The notes: generated by a model not told the origin, from the sequence alone. Shown: positions 1 through 6,089, numbered from the stretch's first letter. The stretch is 6,138 nt of DNA from CBDTYW01 sp965364735 (GCA_965364735.1 CBDTYW010000226.1:1-6138), one strand, 5' to 3'. Translations and numbers: made by a program.

Positions 1-401
1 CGACGCGTCGTCACGTCGAGCCCGCCGATGACCGGTTGGTCGAAGTCCTGGTCGAGCCGGTCGGACAGCAGGATCATCCCCGCACACGTGCCGAACACCG
101 GCATCCCGGCCCTGACCCGCTCGCGGAGCGGCTCCATCATGTCGAACAGGCCGAGCAGCTTCCCGATGGTCGTGGACTCGCCGCCCGGGATGACGAGCGC
201 CTCGACCCGCGCGAGGTCCGCGACCGAGCGCACACGCGACGCATGGGCACCGCAGCGCGCGAGGGCGTTGAGGTGCTCGTAGACATCGCCTTGCAGGGCC
301 AGCACGCCGACCAGGGGCGCGCCCTCGGGCGGAACGGGCCGTTCGGGTTCACCGACGATGCGGGAACCCGGGACCCACGCCCGCCGAGGAGGCCTGCTCA
401 C
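1..401 (-). CDS. pdxT: Pyridoxal 5'-phosphate synthase glutaminase subunit PdxT (partial, C-terminus beyond left edge)
   Basis: This is the glutaminase half of the DXP-independent PLP synthase. It hydrolyses glutamine and passes ammonia to PdxS in the cytoplasm. The visible 133 codons cover the first two thirds of a class-I glutamine amidotransferase fold. They include the family opening GVLALQGD (residues 32-39), the oxyanion-loop motif PGGEST (72-77) and the nucleophile elbow GTCAGM with Cys106. The catalytic His/Glu pair would lie past the window edge. The start is a GTG that overlaps the pdxS stop codon as GTGA (4 bases), which points to translational coupling; GAGG lies 3 bases upstream of it. 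This start adds roughly 28-30 residues, rich in Pro and Arg, before the usual beginning of the protein. The only other standard start nearby is GTG at codon 33, which would cut into the first beta strand. The identity is secure; the start is probable. Confidence 0.95.
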   Translation of the reverse strand, partial: MSRPPRRAWVPGSRIVGEPERPVPPEGAPLVGVLALQGDVYEHLNALARCGAHASRVRSVADLARVEALVIPGGESTTIGKLLGLFDMMEPLRERVRAGMPVFGTCAGMILLSDRLDQDFDQPVIGGLDVTTR

Positions 402-1300
402 CAGCCTCGGCCGGCGTAGCGCTGGGAGTCGGCGAGGTCGTCGAGGTTGATCCCGACCATGGCCTCACCGAGGTTGCGCGACACCTTCGCGATCACGGAG
501 GCGTCGTCGAAGTGCGTGGTCGCCTCGACGATCGCGCGGGCACGCTGCTCGGGGTTGCCGGACTTGAAGATGCCGGAGCCGACGAACACGCCGTCCGCGC
601 CGAGCTGCATCATCATGGCAGCGTCGGCCGGGGTGGCAATGCCGCCCGCGGTGAAGAGCACCGTGGGGAGGCGGCCGTTCTCGGCGATCTCTCGGACGAG
701 GTCGAGCGGCGCCTGGAAGTCCTTCGCCGCCGCGTAGAGCTCCACCTCGTCCATTGTGGCGATCTTGCGGATCGCGGCGTTGATCGAGCGCATGTGGCGG
801 GTCGCCTCGACGACGTTCCCGGTGCCGGCCTCTCCCTTCGAGCGGATCATCGCGGCGCCCTCGCCGAGGCGACGGAGCGCCTCGCCGATGTTGGTCGCCC
901 CACAGACGAACGGCACGTCGAACGCCCACTTGTCGATGTGGTTGGCCTCGTCGGCCGGCGTGAGGACCTCGGACTCGTCGATGTAGTCCACGCCCAGCGA
1001 CTGGAGGACCTGCGCCTCGACGAAGTGGCCGATGCGAGCCTTGGCCATGACGGGGATCGAGACCTCCGCGATGATGCTGTCGATCATGTCCGGGTCGGAC
1101 ATGCGGGCGACGCCGCCGTCCTTGCGGATGTCGGCGGGAACGCGCTCGAGCGCCATCACGGCGACCGCGCCGGCGTCCTCAGCGATGCGGGCCTGCTCCG
1201 GGGTGACGACATCCATGATGACGCCGCCCTTGAGCATGTCGGCGAGACCGCGCTTGACGCGCGTGGTGCCGGTCTGCGAGAGCGATTCGGGGGAAGACAT
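398..1300 (-). CDS. pdxS: Pyridoxal 5'-phosphate synthase lyase subunit PdxS
   Basis: PdxS is the synthase subunit of PLP synthase. It condenses ribose 5-phosphate, glyceraldehyde 3-phosphate and PdxT-supplied ammonia into PLP, and forms (beta/alpha)8-barrel dodecamers in the cytoplasm. The protein has 300 residues, close to the family's usual length of about 295. Visible hallmarks are KGGVIMDV (24-31, with the conserved Asp30), ALERVPADIR (50-59), PVMAKARIGH with the first catalytic lysine at Lys87, CGATNIGEALRR (133-144), and RSKGEAGTG with the second lysine at Lys155. The reading frame stays open upstream to 1519, but the sequence before the ATG at 1300 is unrelated to the family and overlaps the end of the DUF3048 gene. 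The ATG at 1300 has GAGG about 6 bases upstream. The gene overlaps pdxT by 4 bases and follows the DUF3048 gene after a 98-base gap that may hold its own promoter. Confidence 0.97.
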   Translation of the reverse strand: MSSPESLSQTGTTRVKRGLADMLKGGVIMDVVTPEQARIAEDAGAVAVMALERVPADIRKDGGVARMSDPDMIDSIIAEVSIPVMAKARIGHFVEAQVLQSLGVDYIDESEVLTPADEANHIDKWAFDVPFVCGATNIGEALRRLGEGAAMIRSKGEAGTGNVVEATRHMRSINAAIRKIATMDEVELYAAAKDFQAPLDLVREIAENGRLPTVLFTAGGIATPADAAMMMQLGADGVFVGSGIFKSGNPEQRARAIVEATTHFDDASVIAKVSRNLGEAMVGINLDDLADSQRYAGRGW

Positions 1301-1335
1301 GAGGGACCTCGGTGGGTCGTGCGTGTGGGCCGATG

Positions 1336-1341
1336 AGGGTA
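1336..1341 (-). promoter_or_regulatory. Weak -10-like hexamer upstream of pdxS
   Basis: On the minus strand this reads TACCCT, which fits the loose actinobacterial TANNNT pattern, about 35 bases upstream of the pdxS ATG. I see no good -35 element at the right spacing; TTCGTC lies about 19 bases further upstream. The hexamer adjoins the bulged palindrome at 1341-1359. Such hexamers are common by chance, so this is only a candidate site. Confidence 0.2.
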
Positions 1342-1359
1342 CGAGGCCCATGGGCTCGT
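1341..1359. repeat. Bulged inverted repeat in the DUF3048-pdxS gap, possible operator
   Basis: The sequence ACGAG-GCCCATGGGC-TCGT contains a perfect 10-base palindrome, GCCCATGGGC, flanked by ACGA and TCGT arms that also pair, with one unpaired G on the left side. It lies 41-59 bases upstream of the pdxS start, next to a TANNNT-like hexamer. There is no T-run on either strand, so it does not look like an intrinsic terminator. An operator or an mRNA hairpin is possible. A chance palindrome in GC-rich DNA is also possible. Confidence 0.3.
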
Positions 1360-1398
1360 GGACGAAGCCGATCAGCGTCGCAGTGGTACGAGCGCACG

Positions 1399-2550
1399 TC
1401 AGCCGGGAAGGTTGCCCCGTGGCATGAGGTGCATCCAGGTCGACCCGACGTCGAGCGGCAGCGGCGTGCCGTCTCGCGTCGTGAAGCTGTAGTGGGTGGC
1501 TGCGTCCGGCTTGCTCCACAACGCAGGGATCGCGACGCCGTCGCGAAGGACGATCGCTTCGCCCTCCCCGATCGCGTCAGTGTGCGTGAAGGACGCACCG
1601 GTCACGTCGCAGCATCCACCGGCGCCGACCTGCATGCCCATGAGCACCACGTTGTCCAGGACGAGCTCGACGTCCGGGACCTCGGAGCCCTGCTCGACCT
1701 CGTTGAAGAAGCGGCGGAAGCCCTCGACCTCGGCGTCCCACTCCCAGACGATGCGGGCGTACTTGCTCATGTTGAACGTGGTCCGCATGCCGTCGCGGAA
1801 GCAGGTCTCGTCGATCTTCTCCCCGTCCACGCGCCCGCTGATGCTGACGTCGACCGGCTTCGGGCATCCGGCGGGGTTCGCCGGCAGCTCCGCGTCGAAG
1901 AGGAACGCGGGGGCGGTCGTCTCGGCAACGCCCTGCTTGTTCCGACCTTGCTCGAGGAGCACGTTCGCGTCCGCGTAGAGGTTGTTCGGCGCTTGTCGGT
2001 GGCGTCCGCGGTAGAAGGGGAAGCCGTCGTCGTCGTCGACCAGCAGGGCGAGCCCGGCGCGGCGCAGGGTGACGTTGACGTCGTCACGAGCTCCGGAGTA
2101 GGCGAAGACGGCGGCGTGGGCCGGCGCGATGAGCGCATCGACGAGCCGGGCGGATCGGATCGGTCCGACCACCTCGGGCAGACGGGACTGGAGGATGATC
2201 ATGAGCCGGGTCGCGCCGCCCTCGACGAGCTCCTCGTAGACGACGTCCGCCTCGGTGACCCCGGTCTGCGGGCGCGCCTTGGGATGGTTGTCGATCTTCA
2301 CCAGCACGCTCGGCGCCAGCGTCGCCGCCTCATCGGTCGTCTCGCGCCCCGTCAGCGGGAAGGCGAAGACCGGGTCCGGCTCGGGGGTCGGCGTCGGGGT
2401 TGCGGTCGGCGTCTCGGTGACGGTGACGGTCACGGTCGGCGTCGGCGCCGGCTCCAGCGCTCCGCTCGTCGTGATGCCGCACGCGGCGACGGAGAGCGTC
2501 AGGACCGAAGCGGACAGGAACAGGGAGAGGCGGGGGCGGGTCACGGGCAT
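1399..2550 (-). CDS. DUF3048 (YerB-family) domain lipoprotein
   Basis: This is a predicted lipoprotein of the DUF3048 family, which includes Bacillus YerB; the family's biochemical role is unknown. The 383-residue protein starts with a short basic n-region and a hydrophobic stretch (8-22), ending in lipobox VAAC with Cys24 as the lipidation site. A low-complexity Thr/Pro/Val linker follows (about 33-60). The N-terminal DUF3048 domain begins at PLTG (65-68) and includes VLVKIDNHPKARPQTG (82-97), YEELVEGGATR (105-115) and VVGPIRSAR (127-135). The C-terminal domain ends with GSTWMHLMP (369-377). Cysteines 229, 250, 313 and 314 lie in the exported part. The ATG at 2550 is chosen because it gives a normal signal peptide. 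GTG at 2544, with AGGA five bases upstream, is an equally good start; GTG at 2583 would overlap lemA. It follows lemA by 7 bases, so the two are probably cotranscribed. Confidence 0.88.
   Translation of the reverse strand: MPVTRPRLSLFLSASVLTLSVAACGITTSGALEPAPTPTVTVTVTETPTATPTPTPEPDPVFAFPLTGRETTDEAATLAPSVLVKIDNHPKARPQTGVTEADVVYEELVEGGATRLMIILQSRLPEVVGPIRSARLVDALIAPAHAAVFAYSGARDDVNVTLRRAGLALLVDDDDGFPFYRGRHRQAPNNLYADANVLLEQGRNKQGVAETTAPAFLFDAELPANPAGCPKPVDVSISGRVDGEKIDETCFRDGMRTTFNMSKYARIVWEWDAEVEGFRRFFNEVEQGSEVPDVELVLDNVVLMGMQVGAGGCCDVTGASFTHTDAIGEGEAIVLRDGVAIPALWSKPDAATHYSFTTRDGTPLPLDVGSTWMHLMPRGNLPG
2371..2454 (-). repeat. Low-complexity Thr/Pro/Val-coding tract (lipoprotein linker)
   Basis: The stretch is built from GTCGGCGTC- and GGTGACGGT-like units on the plus strand. 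It encodes alternating Thr-Val then Thr-Pro residues (for example TVTVTVTETPTATPTPTP) between the lipidated cysteine and the DUF3048 domain. Such linkers usually lift an exported domain off the membrane. The near-repeats make it a plausible site of length variation between strains. Confidence 0.65.
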
Positions 2551-2557
2551 CCTGGTT

Positions 2558-3115
2558 TCAGAACTCGACGGTGACGGGGCCACGGGCTTCCGGGTCCGTC
2601 ACCTCGAAGTAGTCACGCTCGGTGAAGCCGAGCATCCCGGCGATCAGGTTCGCGGGGAAGACCTCGCGCGCCGTCTCGTAGGCACGGACCCCACCGTTGT
2701 AGGTGGCCCGCGCCCGGCTGACCCGGTCCTCGGTGTTCGACAGCTCCGACTGGAGCTGACGGAAGTTCTCGTCCGCCTGGAGCTGCGGGTAGGCCTCGGC
2801 GACGGCGAACAGACTCCGCAGCGCTCGGGTCAGACCCTGCTCAGCCTCGGCCTGTCCGCCGACGCTGCCCGCCGCGACCGCAGCCGCCCTGGCGGCGGTG
2901 ACGGCCTCGAAGGTGCCGGCCTCGTGGGCCGCGTAGCCCTTCACGGTGTTGACCAGGTTCGGGATCAGGTCATGGCGGCGACGCAGCTCGACGTCCACGC
3001 CAGCCCATGCCTCGTCGACGGCGTTGCGCAGCCCGACCAGCCGGTTGTAGATCGCGACCAGCGCTCCGCCGACGAGCAGCGCGAGGATGACGAGGACCAA
3101 GATTGTCGGCCACAT
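2558..3115 (-). CDS. lemA: LemA family membrane protein
   Basis: LemA proteins are small, single-pass, mostly helical envelope proteins of unclear function. This one has 185 residues, the usual family size. A transmembrane segment (about 4-22) is followed by the conserved segment YNRLVGLRNAVDEAW (23-37), then RRRHDLIPNLVNTVKGYA (45-62). The second conserved block is AYPQLQADENFRQLQ (108-122), TEDRVSRARATYN (128-140) and EVFPANLIAG (151-160). The frame is open upstream to 3181, but the ATG at 3115 starts right before the membrane segment and has AGGA 6 bases upstream, so it is preferred. In many bacteria lemA pairs with a gene for a TPM-domain protein; here its close partner is the DUF3048 lipoprotein gene, 7 bases downstream. 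It lies 86 bases after pimA. Confidence 0.95.
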   Translation of the reverse strand: MWPTILVLVILALLVGGALVAIYNRLVGLRNAVDEAWAGVDVELRRRHDLIPNLVNTVKGYAAHEAGTFEAVTAARAAAVAAGSVGGQAEAEQGLTRALRSLFAVAEAYPQLQADENFRQLQSELSNTEDRVSRARATYNGGVRAYETAREVFPANLIAGMLGFTERDYFEVTDPEARGPVTVEF

Positions 3116-3152
3116 GACAGATCCTGAGAGACGGGAACGGACGGCGCTGCGG

Positions 3153-3158
3153 ACCCTA
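3153..3158 (-). promoter_or_regulatory. Weak -10-like hexamer upstream of lemA
   Basis: The minus strand reads TAGGGT within GATAGGGTC, matching TANNNT, about 38 bases before the lemA ATG and inside the 86-base pimA-lemA gap. No convincing -35 element is visible 16-18 bases upstream. I found no terminator-like hairpin with a T-run in this gap, so readthrough from pimA into lemA is also likely. Confidence 0.22.
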
Positions 3159-3201
3159 TCGCTGCGGTGTCCCGGCACCACCGACCAACGACCACCCGGC
3201 C

Positions 3202-4338
3202 TCAGCGGCGGCGGATCGCGTCGCGGTACGCCTCGCGCACCCGTGACGCCACGATGGGCCAGTCATGAGCCTTGGCCGTGTCGCGAGCAGCGGCGACCAA
3301 CGAGCCGCGGAGGCTCGCCCCGTCCAGGACCCCCGCCAGCACCCCCGCGAGGGAGCTCGGATCCCCAGGGTCCGCGAGCATCCCGGTGACCCGATCGTCC
3401 ACGACCGTCCGGTATCCGGGGATGTCGGATGCGACCACGGCGGTCCCGGCGGCCATGGCTTCCAGCAGGACGATCCCGAACGACTCACCGCCGAGCGCCG
3501 GCGCGACATAGACGTCGGCCGAGCGGTACCAGCGAGGCAGATCATCGGCCTCGACACGCCCGAGGAACGTGACGTCGTCGCGTAGTCGCCCCGGGAGCAT
3601 CGCCTGGCATTCGTCCCGTTCCGGTCCGTCTCCCACCACGAGGAGCCGCAGGTCCGGACGGCTCGCCTTCAGCTGCAGGAACGCGGCGATCAGCGTCGCG
3701 AGGCCCTTGCGCTTCTCGATGCGCCCGACGAACAGCAACGTCGGGTCTGCGGCGTCACCGTCGCGCGGGAAGGGCTCGGCGTCACGGAACCGTGACACGT
3801 GGACCGCGTTCGGGACGACACGGAAGGAGCCCGTGCTCCAGCCGAGCGCGCCCGCGTGGTAGTCGCGAGCCGCCGGGCTGACCGCCAGGCGGATGGCGAT
3901 CTTGCGCAGCAGCGGCCTGATGACGGGGCGCGCCATCCGGTAGATGCGGTCCGAGTCCGACCAGGCGTGGAAGGTGCCGACGACCGGTGCCGGGCTGCGG
4001 ACGGTGGCCGCGAGCGACACCCACGGGACGGCGGGCTCGTGGACGTGGACGACCTCAGGTGCGATCTTCTTCAGCGTGCTTGCGACCTCGTAGGCAGCGG
4101 CCGGCCAGAGGGCGAGCGGTGCCTGTGAGTCGTTGAAGGAGACCTTCGCGGTGGCACCGACCCGGACGACGTCGATCCGACGGTCGACGGCGTCGGCGGG
4201 TGGATCGGAGTCGACGCCGGGCGAGATGACCGTGACGTCGTCCCCGACGGCGAGGAGCTCATGGGCCAGGGCCGTGACATGCGCCTGCACCCCGCCGGGG
4301 ACGGCGAGGTCGTACGGGGAGACGAGCGCGACGTGCAC
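3202..4338 (-). CDS. pimA: GDP-mannose-dependent phosphatidylinositol mannosyltransferase, PimA-like (GT4)
   Basis: The predicted product transfers mannose from GDP-mannose to phosphatidylinositol, the first step of PIM synthesis, on the cytoplasmic face of the membrane. It has 378 residues and the two Rossmann domains of a GT-B glycosyltransferase. The N-terminal domain has SPYDLAVPGGVQAHV (7-21), with the diglycine loop, then HVHEP (98-102) and TFHAWSD (122-128), whose His124 matches the catalytic-site His of PimA. The C-terminal domain has FVGRIEKRKGL (203-213), with Arg206 and Lys211 as likely phosphate contacts. It also has GGESFGIVLLEAMAAGTAVVASD (from 283), including the GT4 E-x7-E pair Glu285/Glu293. 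That last segment matches mycobacterial PimA almost word for word as I remember it. The start is GTG at 4338, 3 bases after the acyltransferase stop, with GAGGG unusually close to it. Related GT4 enzymes cannot be fully excluded, but the neighbours support PimA. Confidence 0.92.
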   Translation of the reverse strand: MHVALVSPYDLAVPGGVQAHVTALAHELLAVGDDVTVISPGVDSDPPADAVDRRIDVVRVGATAKVSFNDSQAPLALWPAAAYEVASTLKKIAPEVVHVHEPAVPWVSLAATVRSPAPVVGTFHAWSDSDRIYRMARPVIRPLLRKIAIRLAVSPAARDYHAGALGWSTGSFRVVPNAVHVSRFRDAEPFPRDGDAADPTLLFVGRIEKRKGLATLIAAFLQLKASRPDLRLLVVGDGPERDECQAMLPGRLRDDVTFLGRVEADDLPRWYRSADVYVAPALGGESFGIVLLEAMAAGTAVVASDIPGYRTVVDDRVTGMLADPGDPSSLAGVLAGVLDGASLRGSLVAAARDTAKAHDWPIVASRVREAYRDAIRRR

Positions 4339-4341
4339 CCC

Positions 4342-5298
4342 TCAGCGCTTCTGGAGCGCGGGGTGATCCGGCTCCCGTTCGACCAACCAGTTCCGCACGA
4401 ACACGTGCCACTGTTCCGGGTAGCGGCCGATGAGGTCTTCGAGCCCTTGGGCGATCCGCTGCGTGCCGTCCTCGACCGACAGGTGCGAGATGTCGACGAC
4501 CTCCTGGATCACGCCGCGCCAGCCGTCGCCCTGGGTGACGAACGCCGCGATCGCGACGGGCCGCTTCGTCCGACGTGCGAGGACCGCGGTCCCCGGTGGC
4601 AGCCGGCATGGCTCGCCGAAGAACTCCACGACCGGGCCCTTGCGTCCGAGGTCACGGTCAGCCAGCAGCGTCGCCAGCCCGCCACGCTCGACGACGTCCT
4701 CGAGACGGTTGATCATGTCGCCGCCACGCACCAGCGGGATCACGCCGAGGCCGGCGTCCCGTCGCAGCTGGACGAAGCGCTCGAAGAGCCGTCGCGGCTC
4801 GACGACCTCCGCGACCACGGTCATCCCCCAGCTGCGCTGGGACGTGAAGAACGCGCCGACGTCCCACGATCCGAGGTGGGCGGTCGCCATGATCGCGCCC
4901 TTCCCCTCGGCGAGGATCTCATCGACCATCTCGACCTTGTCGTTGACCGTGCGCGCCAGGACTCGGTCCGCGTCGAGCGTGTGCAGCCGGAACGCGTCGA
5001 CCCAGTACCGGGCGTAGGAGATGAACGCGTCCTTCACGACGACGTCGAGCTCCTTCGAGCCGATCGCATGGCCGGTGACCCGGGAGAGGTTGCGCTCGAC
5101 CTGCGCCTTCTGCCCGGGCTTCGCGGCTGCGTACCACGCGCGGCCGAGCTGCTTGGGAAGCCGGCGTTGGAGCGGCTCAGGCATGGAAGCGATCGACTCC
5201 CACAGGCCGCGGTAGCCCCAGTACGTCGCGGTTTGGATGACCGTCTCGGGATCGGGCTCCGGGAGGTCCTCGATCGATGCGGCCTGGCGTCCCGTCAC
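4342..5298 (-). CDS. Phosphatidylinositol mannoside acyltransferase, PatA/HtrB-like (LPLAT family)
   Basis: This is a lipid A biosynthesis-type (LpxL/HtrB) acyltransferase. In actinobacteria the copy next to pimA (PatA, Rv2611c type) puts an acyl chain on the mannose of PIM1/PIM2 at the inner membrane. The 318-residue protein carries the H-x4-D catalytic motif HLGSWD (His141, Asp146). It also has LLADRDLGRKGPVVEFFGEP (211-230), typical of the family's second half, and a C-terminal PEQWHVFVRNW (294-304) like the usual family ending. The frame is open much further upstream (to 5865), but that part is the antisense-free shadow of the pgsA gene in another frame. The GTG at 5298 overlaps the pgsA stop as GTGA and is the likely start. 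About 24 residues precede the first family-like segment. Substrate assignment rests on the gene neighbourhood. Confidence 0.92.
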   Translation of the reverse strand: MTGRQAASIEDLPEPDPETVIQTATYWGYRGLWESIASMPEPLQRRLPKQLGRAWYAAAKPGQKAQVERNLSRVTGHAIGSKELDVVVKDAFISYARYWVDAFRLHTLDADRVLARTVNDKVEMVDEILAEGKGAIMATAHLGSWDVGAFFTSQRSWGMTVVAEVVEPRRLFERFVQLRRDAGLGVIPLVRGGDMINRLEDVVERGGLATLLADRDLGRKGPVVEFFGEPCRLPPGTAVLARRTKRPVAIAAFVTQGDGWRGVIQEVVDISHLSVEDGTQRIAQGLEDLIGRYPEQWHVFVRNWLVEREPDHPALQKR

Positions 5299-6032
5299 GT
5301 CGTCGCCCCCGAGATCGTCGGCGGCTCGCCGGTGTGCGCCTCGTAGTTCGCGTCGAAGTTCTGCTTGCCGTAGAAGGTCCGCGCCGCGGACAGGAACGCG
5401 CCGTTCCACCGTCGGTCTCCGGCAGTGAGCGCGAGCAGCTCCGGCGAGATGTCGCGGTCGATCTGGCACCAGACGTGGTGGATCCGCTGGACCACGGTCA
5501 GGACGCCGCCGACCGCGAGGATCCAGAGCACGGGCTCGAGGATCCAGCGGTGGAAGATCAGACCGAACATCAGCAGGATCGCCCGCTCCGCCCGCTCCAT
5601 CACCCCGATCGAGCACGACAGGTCGATCGCCTCGGCGCGCGCACGAATGTAAGAGGTGACCTGGGCGGTGACGAGCGCGGCCGCGGCCAGCACGAACAGG
5701 CGCGGCGTCTTCTGGAGCCAGTACAGCGTCCCGGCGAGGATCAGACCGTCGGAGATGCGGTCCGAGACCGAGTCGTAGAACCCGCCGAACGGGGTCGAGG
5801 AGCCCTTCGCGCGAGCCACCGCCCCGTCGAAGGTGTCCATCAGCCCACCGGCCACGAGCATCCATCCGGCGGCGACCGGCCGACCGAAACCGACCAGGAG
5901 CATGGCGAAGAACGTCAGGACGAGCCCGAGCGTCGTGATGACGTTCGGCGTGAAGCCGAGCTTCGCCAGACCACGCCCGAAGGGACGCACAAGTCGCTCG
6001 ATCTCATCAGCCAGATTGGACTTGATCGCCAC
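5295..6032 (-). CDS. pgsA: Phosphatidylinositol phosphate synthase (CDP-alcohol phosphatidyltransferase)
   Basis: The predicted enzyme makes phosphatidylinositol phosphate from CDP-diacylglycerol and inositol 1-phosphate. It is an integral membrane protein with about six helices (roughly 31-50, 54-66, 94-106, 112-127, 150-162, 165-182). The full CDP-alcohol phosphotransferase signature is present: Asp66-x2-Asp69-Gly70-x2-Ala73-Arg74-x8-Gly83-x3-Asp87-x3-Asp91. Segments VTAQVTSYIRARAEA (121-135) and VVQRIHHVW (180-188) closely resemble mycobacterial PgsA1, so inositol phosphate is the expected acceptor rather than glycerol phosphate. The start chosen is GTG at 6032, with GAGGTG 9 bases upstream; GTG at 6044 would add four residues and sits inside that ribosome binding site. 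The protein has 245 residues, longer than PgsA1 (about 217), owing to a hydrophilic C-terminal tail of about 57 residues. It heads the PIM block and overlaps the acyltransferase gene by 4 bases. Confidence 0.93.
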   Translation of the reverse strand: MAIKSNLADEIERLVRPFGRGLAKLGFTPNVITTLGLVLTFFAMLLVGFGRPVAAGWMLVAGGLMDTFDGAVARAKGSSTPFGGFYDSVSDRISDGLILAGTLYWLQKTPRLFVLAAAALVTAQVTSYIRARAEAIDLSCSIGVMERAERAILLMFGLIFHRWILEPVLWILAVGGVLTVVQRIHHVWCQIDRDISPELLALTAGDRRWNGAFLSAARTFYGKQNFDANYEAHTGEPPTISGATT

Positions 6033-6041
6033 GCAGACTGC

Positions 6042-6047
6042 CACCTC
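6042..6047 (-). promoter_or_regulatory. Ribosome binding site deciding the pgsA start
   Basis: The minus strand reads GAGGTG, a six-base match to the anti-Shine-Dalgarno complement, ending 9 bases before the GTG at 6032. The alternative GTG at 6044 is part of this same motif and has no separate site of comparable quality upstream. This favours the 6032 start. Confidence 0.5.
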
Positions 6048-6053
6048 GTCGAC

Positions 6054-6071
6054 GACGCCCGGACGGGCGTC
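6054..6071. repeat. Perfect inverted repeat in the pgsA leader
   Basis: The 18 bases GACGCCCG-GA-CGGGCGTC form a perfect inverted repeat with 8-base arms. As RNA it would give a 7-base-pair GC-rich stem with a 4-base loop. On the transcribed strand it ends 6 bases before the GAGGTG ribosome binding site of pgsA. No T-run follows on either strand, so a terminator is unlikely. It could shape ribosome access or be an operator. A TACGCT hexamer (6078-6083, minus strand) just upstream might be a -10 element, but no -35 is visible. Confidence 0.4.
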
Positions 6072-6089
6072 GGCCGCAGCGTACGGCCC

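Noticed and set aside
512..1336. Plus-strand open frame (274 codons) opposite pdxS
   Set aside because: It is the antisense shadow of a highly conserved gene and shows compositional bias without motifs.
1301..1519. Upstream extension of the pdxS frame
   Set aside because: It would overlap the end of the DUF3048 gene and add 73 non-homologous residues. The ATG at 1300 has a ribosome binding site and gives the family's usual length.
1312..2574. Long plus-strand open frame (420 codons) opposite the DUF3048 gene
   Set aside because: Its translation is low-complexity, rich in Arg, Gly, Asp and Val with no recognisable domain, and it lies antisense to a gene with a signal peptide and family motifs. 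Such antisense frames are expected in GC-rich DNA.
3116..3201. Possible terminator or small gene between pimA and lemA
   Set aside because: I see only a 4-base stem (GGTG/CACC) with no T-run, and no short frame with a good start and ribosome binding site.
4261..5346. Long plus-strand open frame (361 codons) opposite the acyltransferase gene
   Set aside because: The product is Arg/Asp/Leu/Val-rich and unlike any family I know, while the minus strand carries a clear acyltransferase with its H-x4-D motif.
5299..5865. N-terminal extension of the acyltransferase frame over the pgsA gene
   Set aside because: The extra 189 codons are an out-of-frame reading of the PIP synthase gene, Arg/Asp/Ala-rich, with no domain. 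The GTGA overlap at 5295-5298 gives a normal-length protein.
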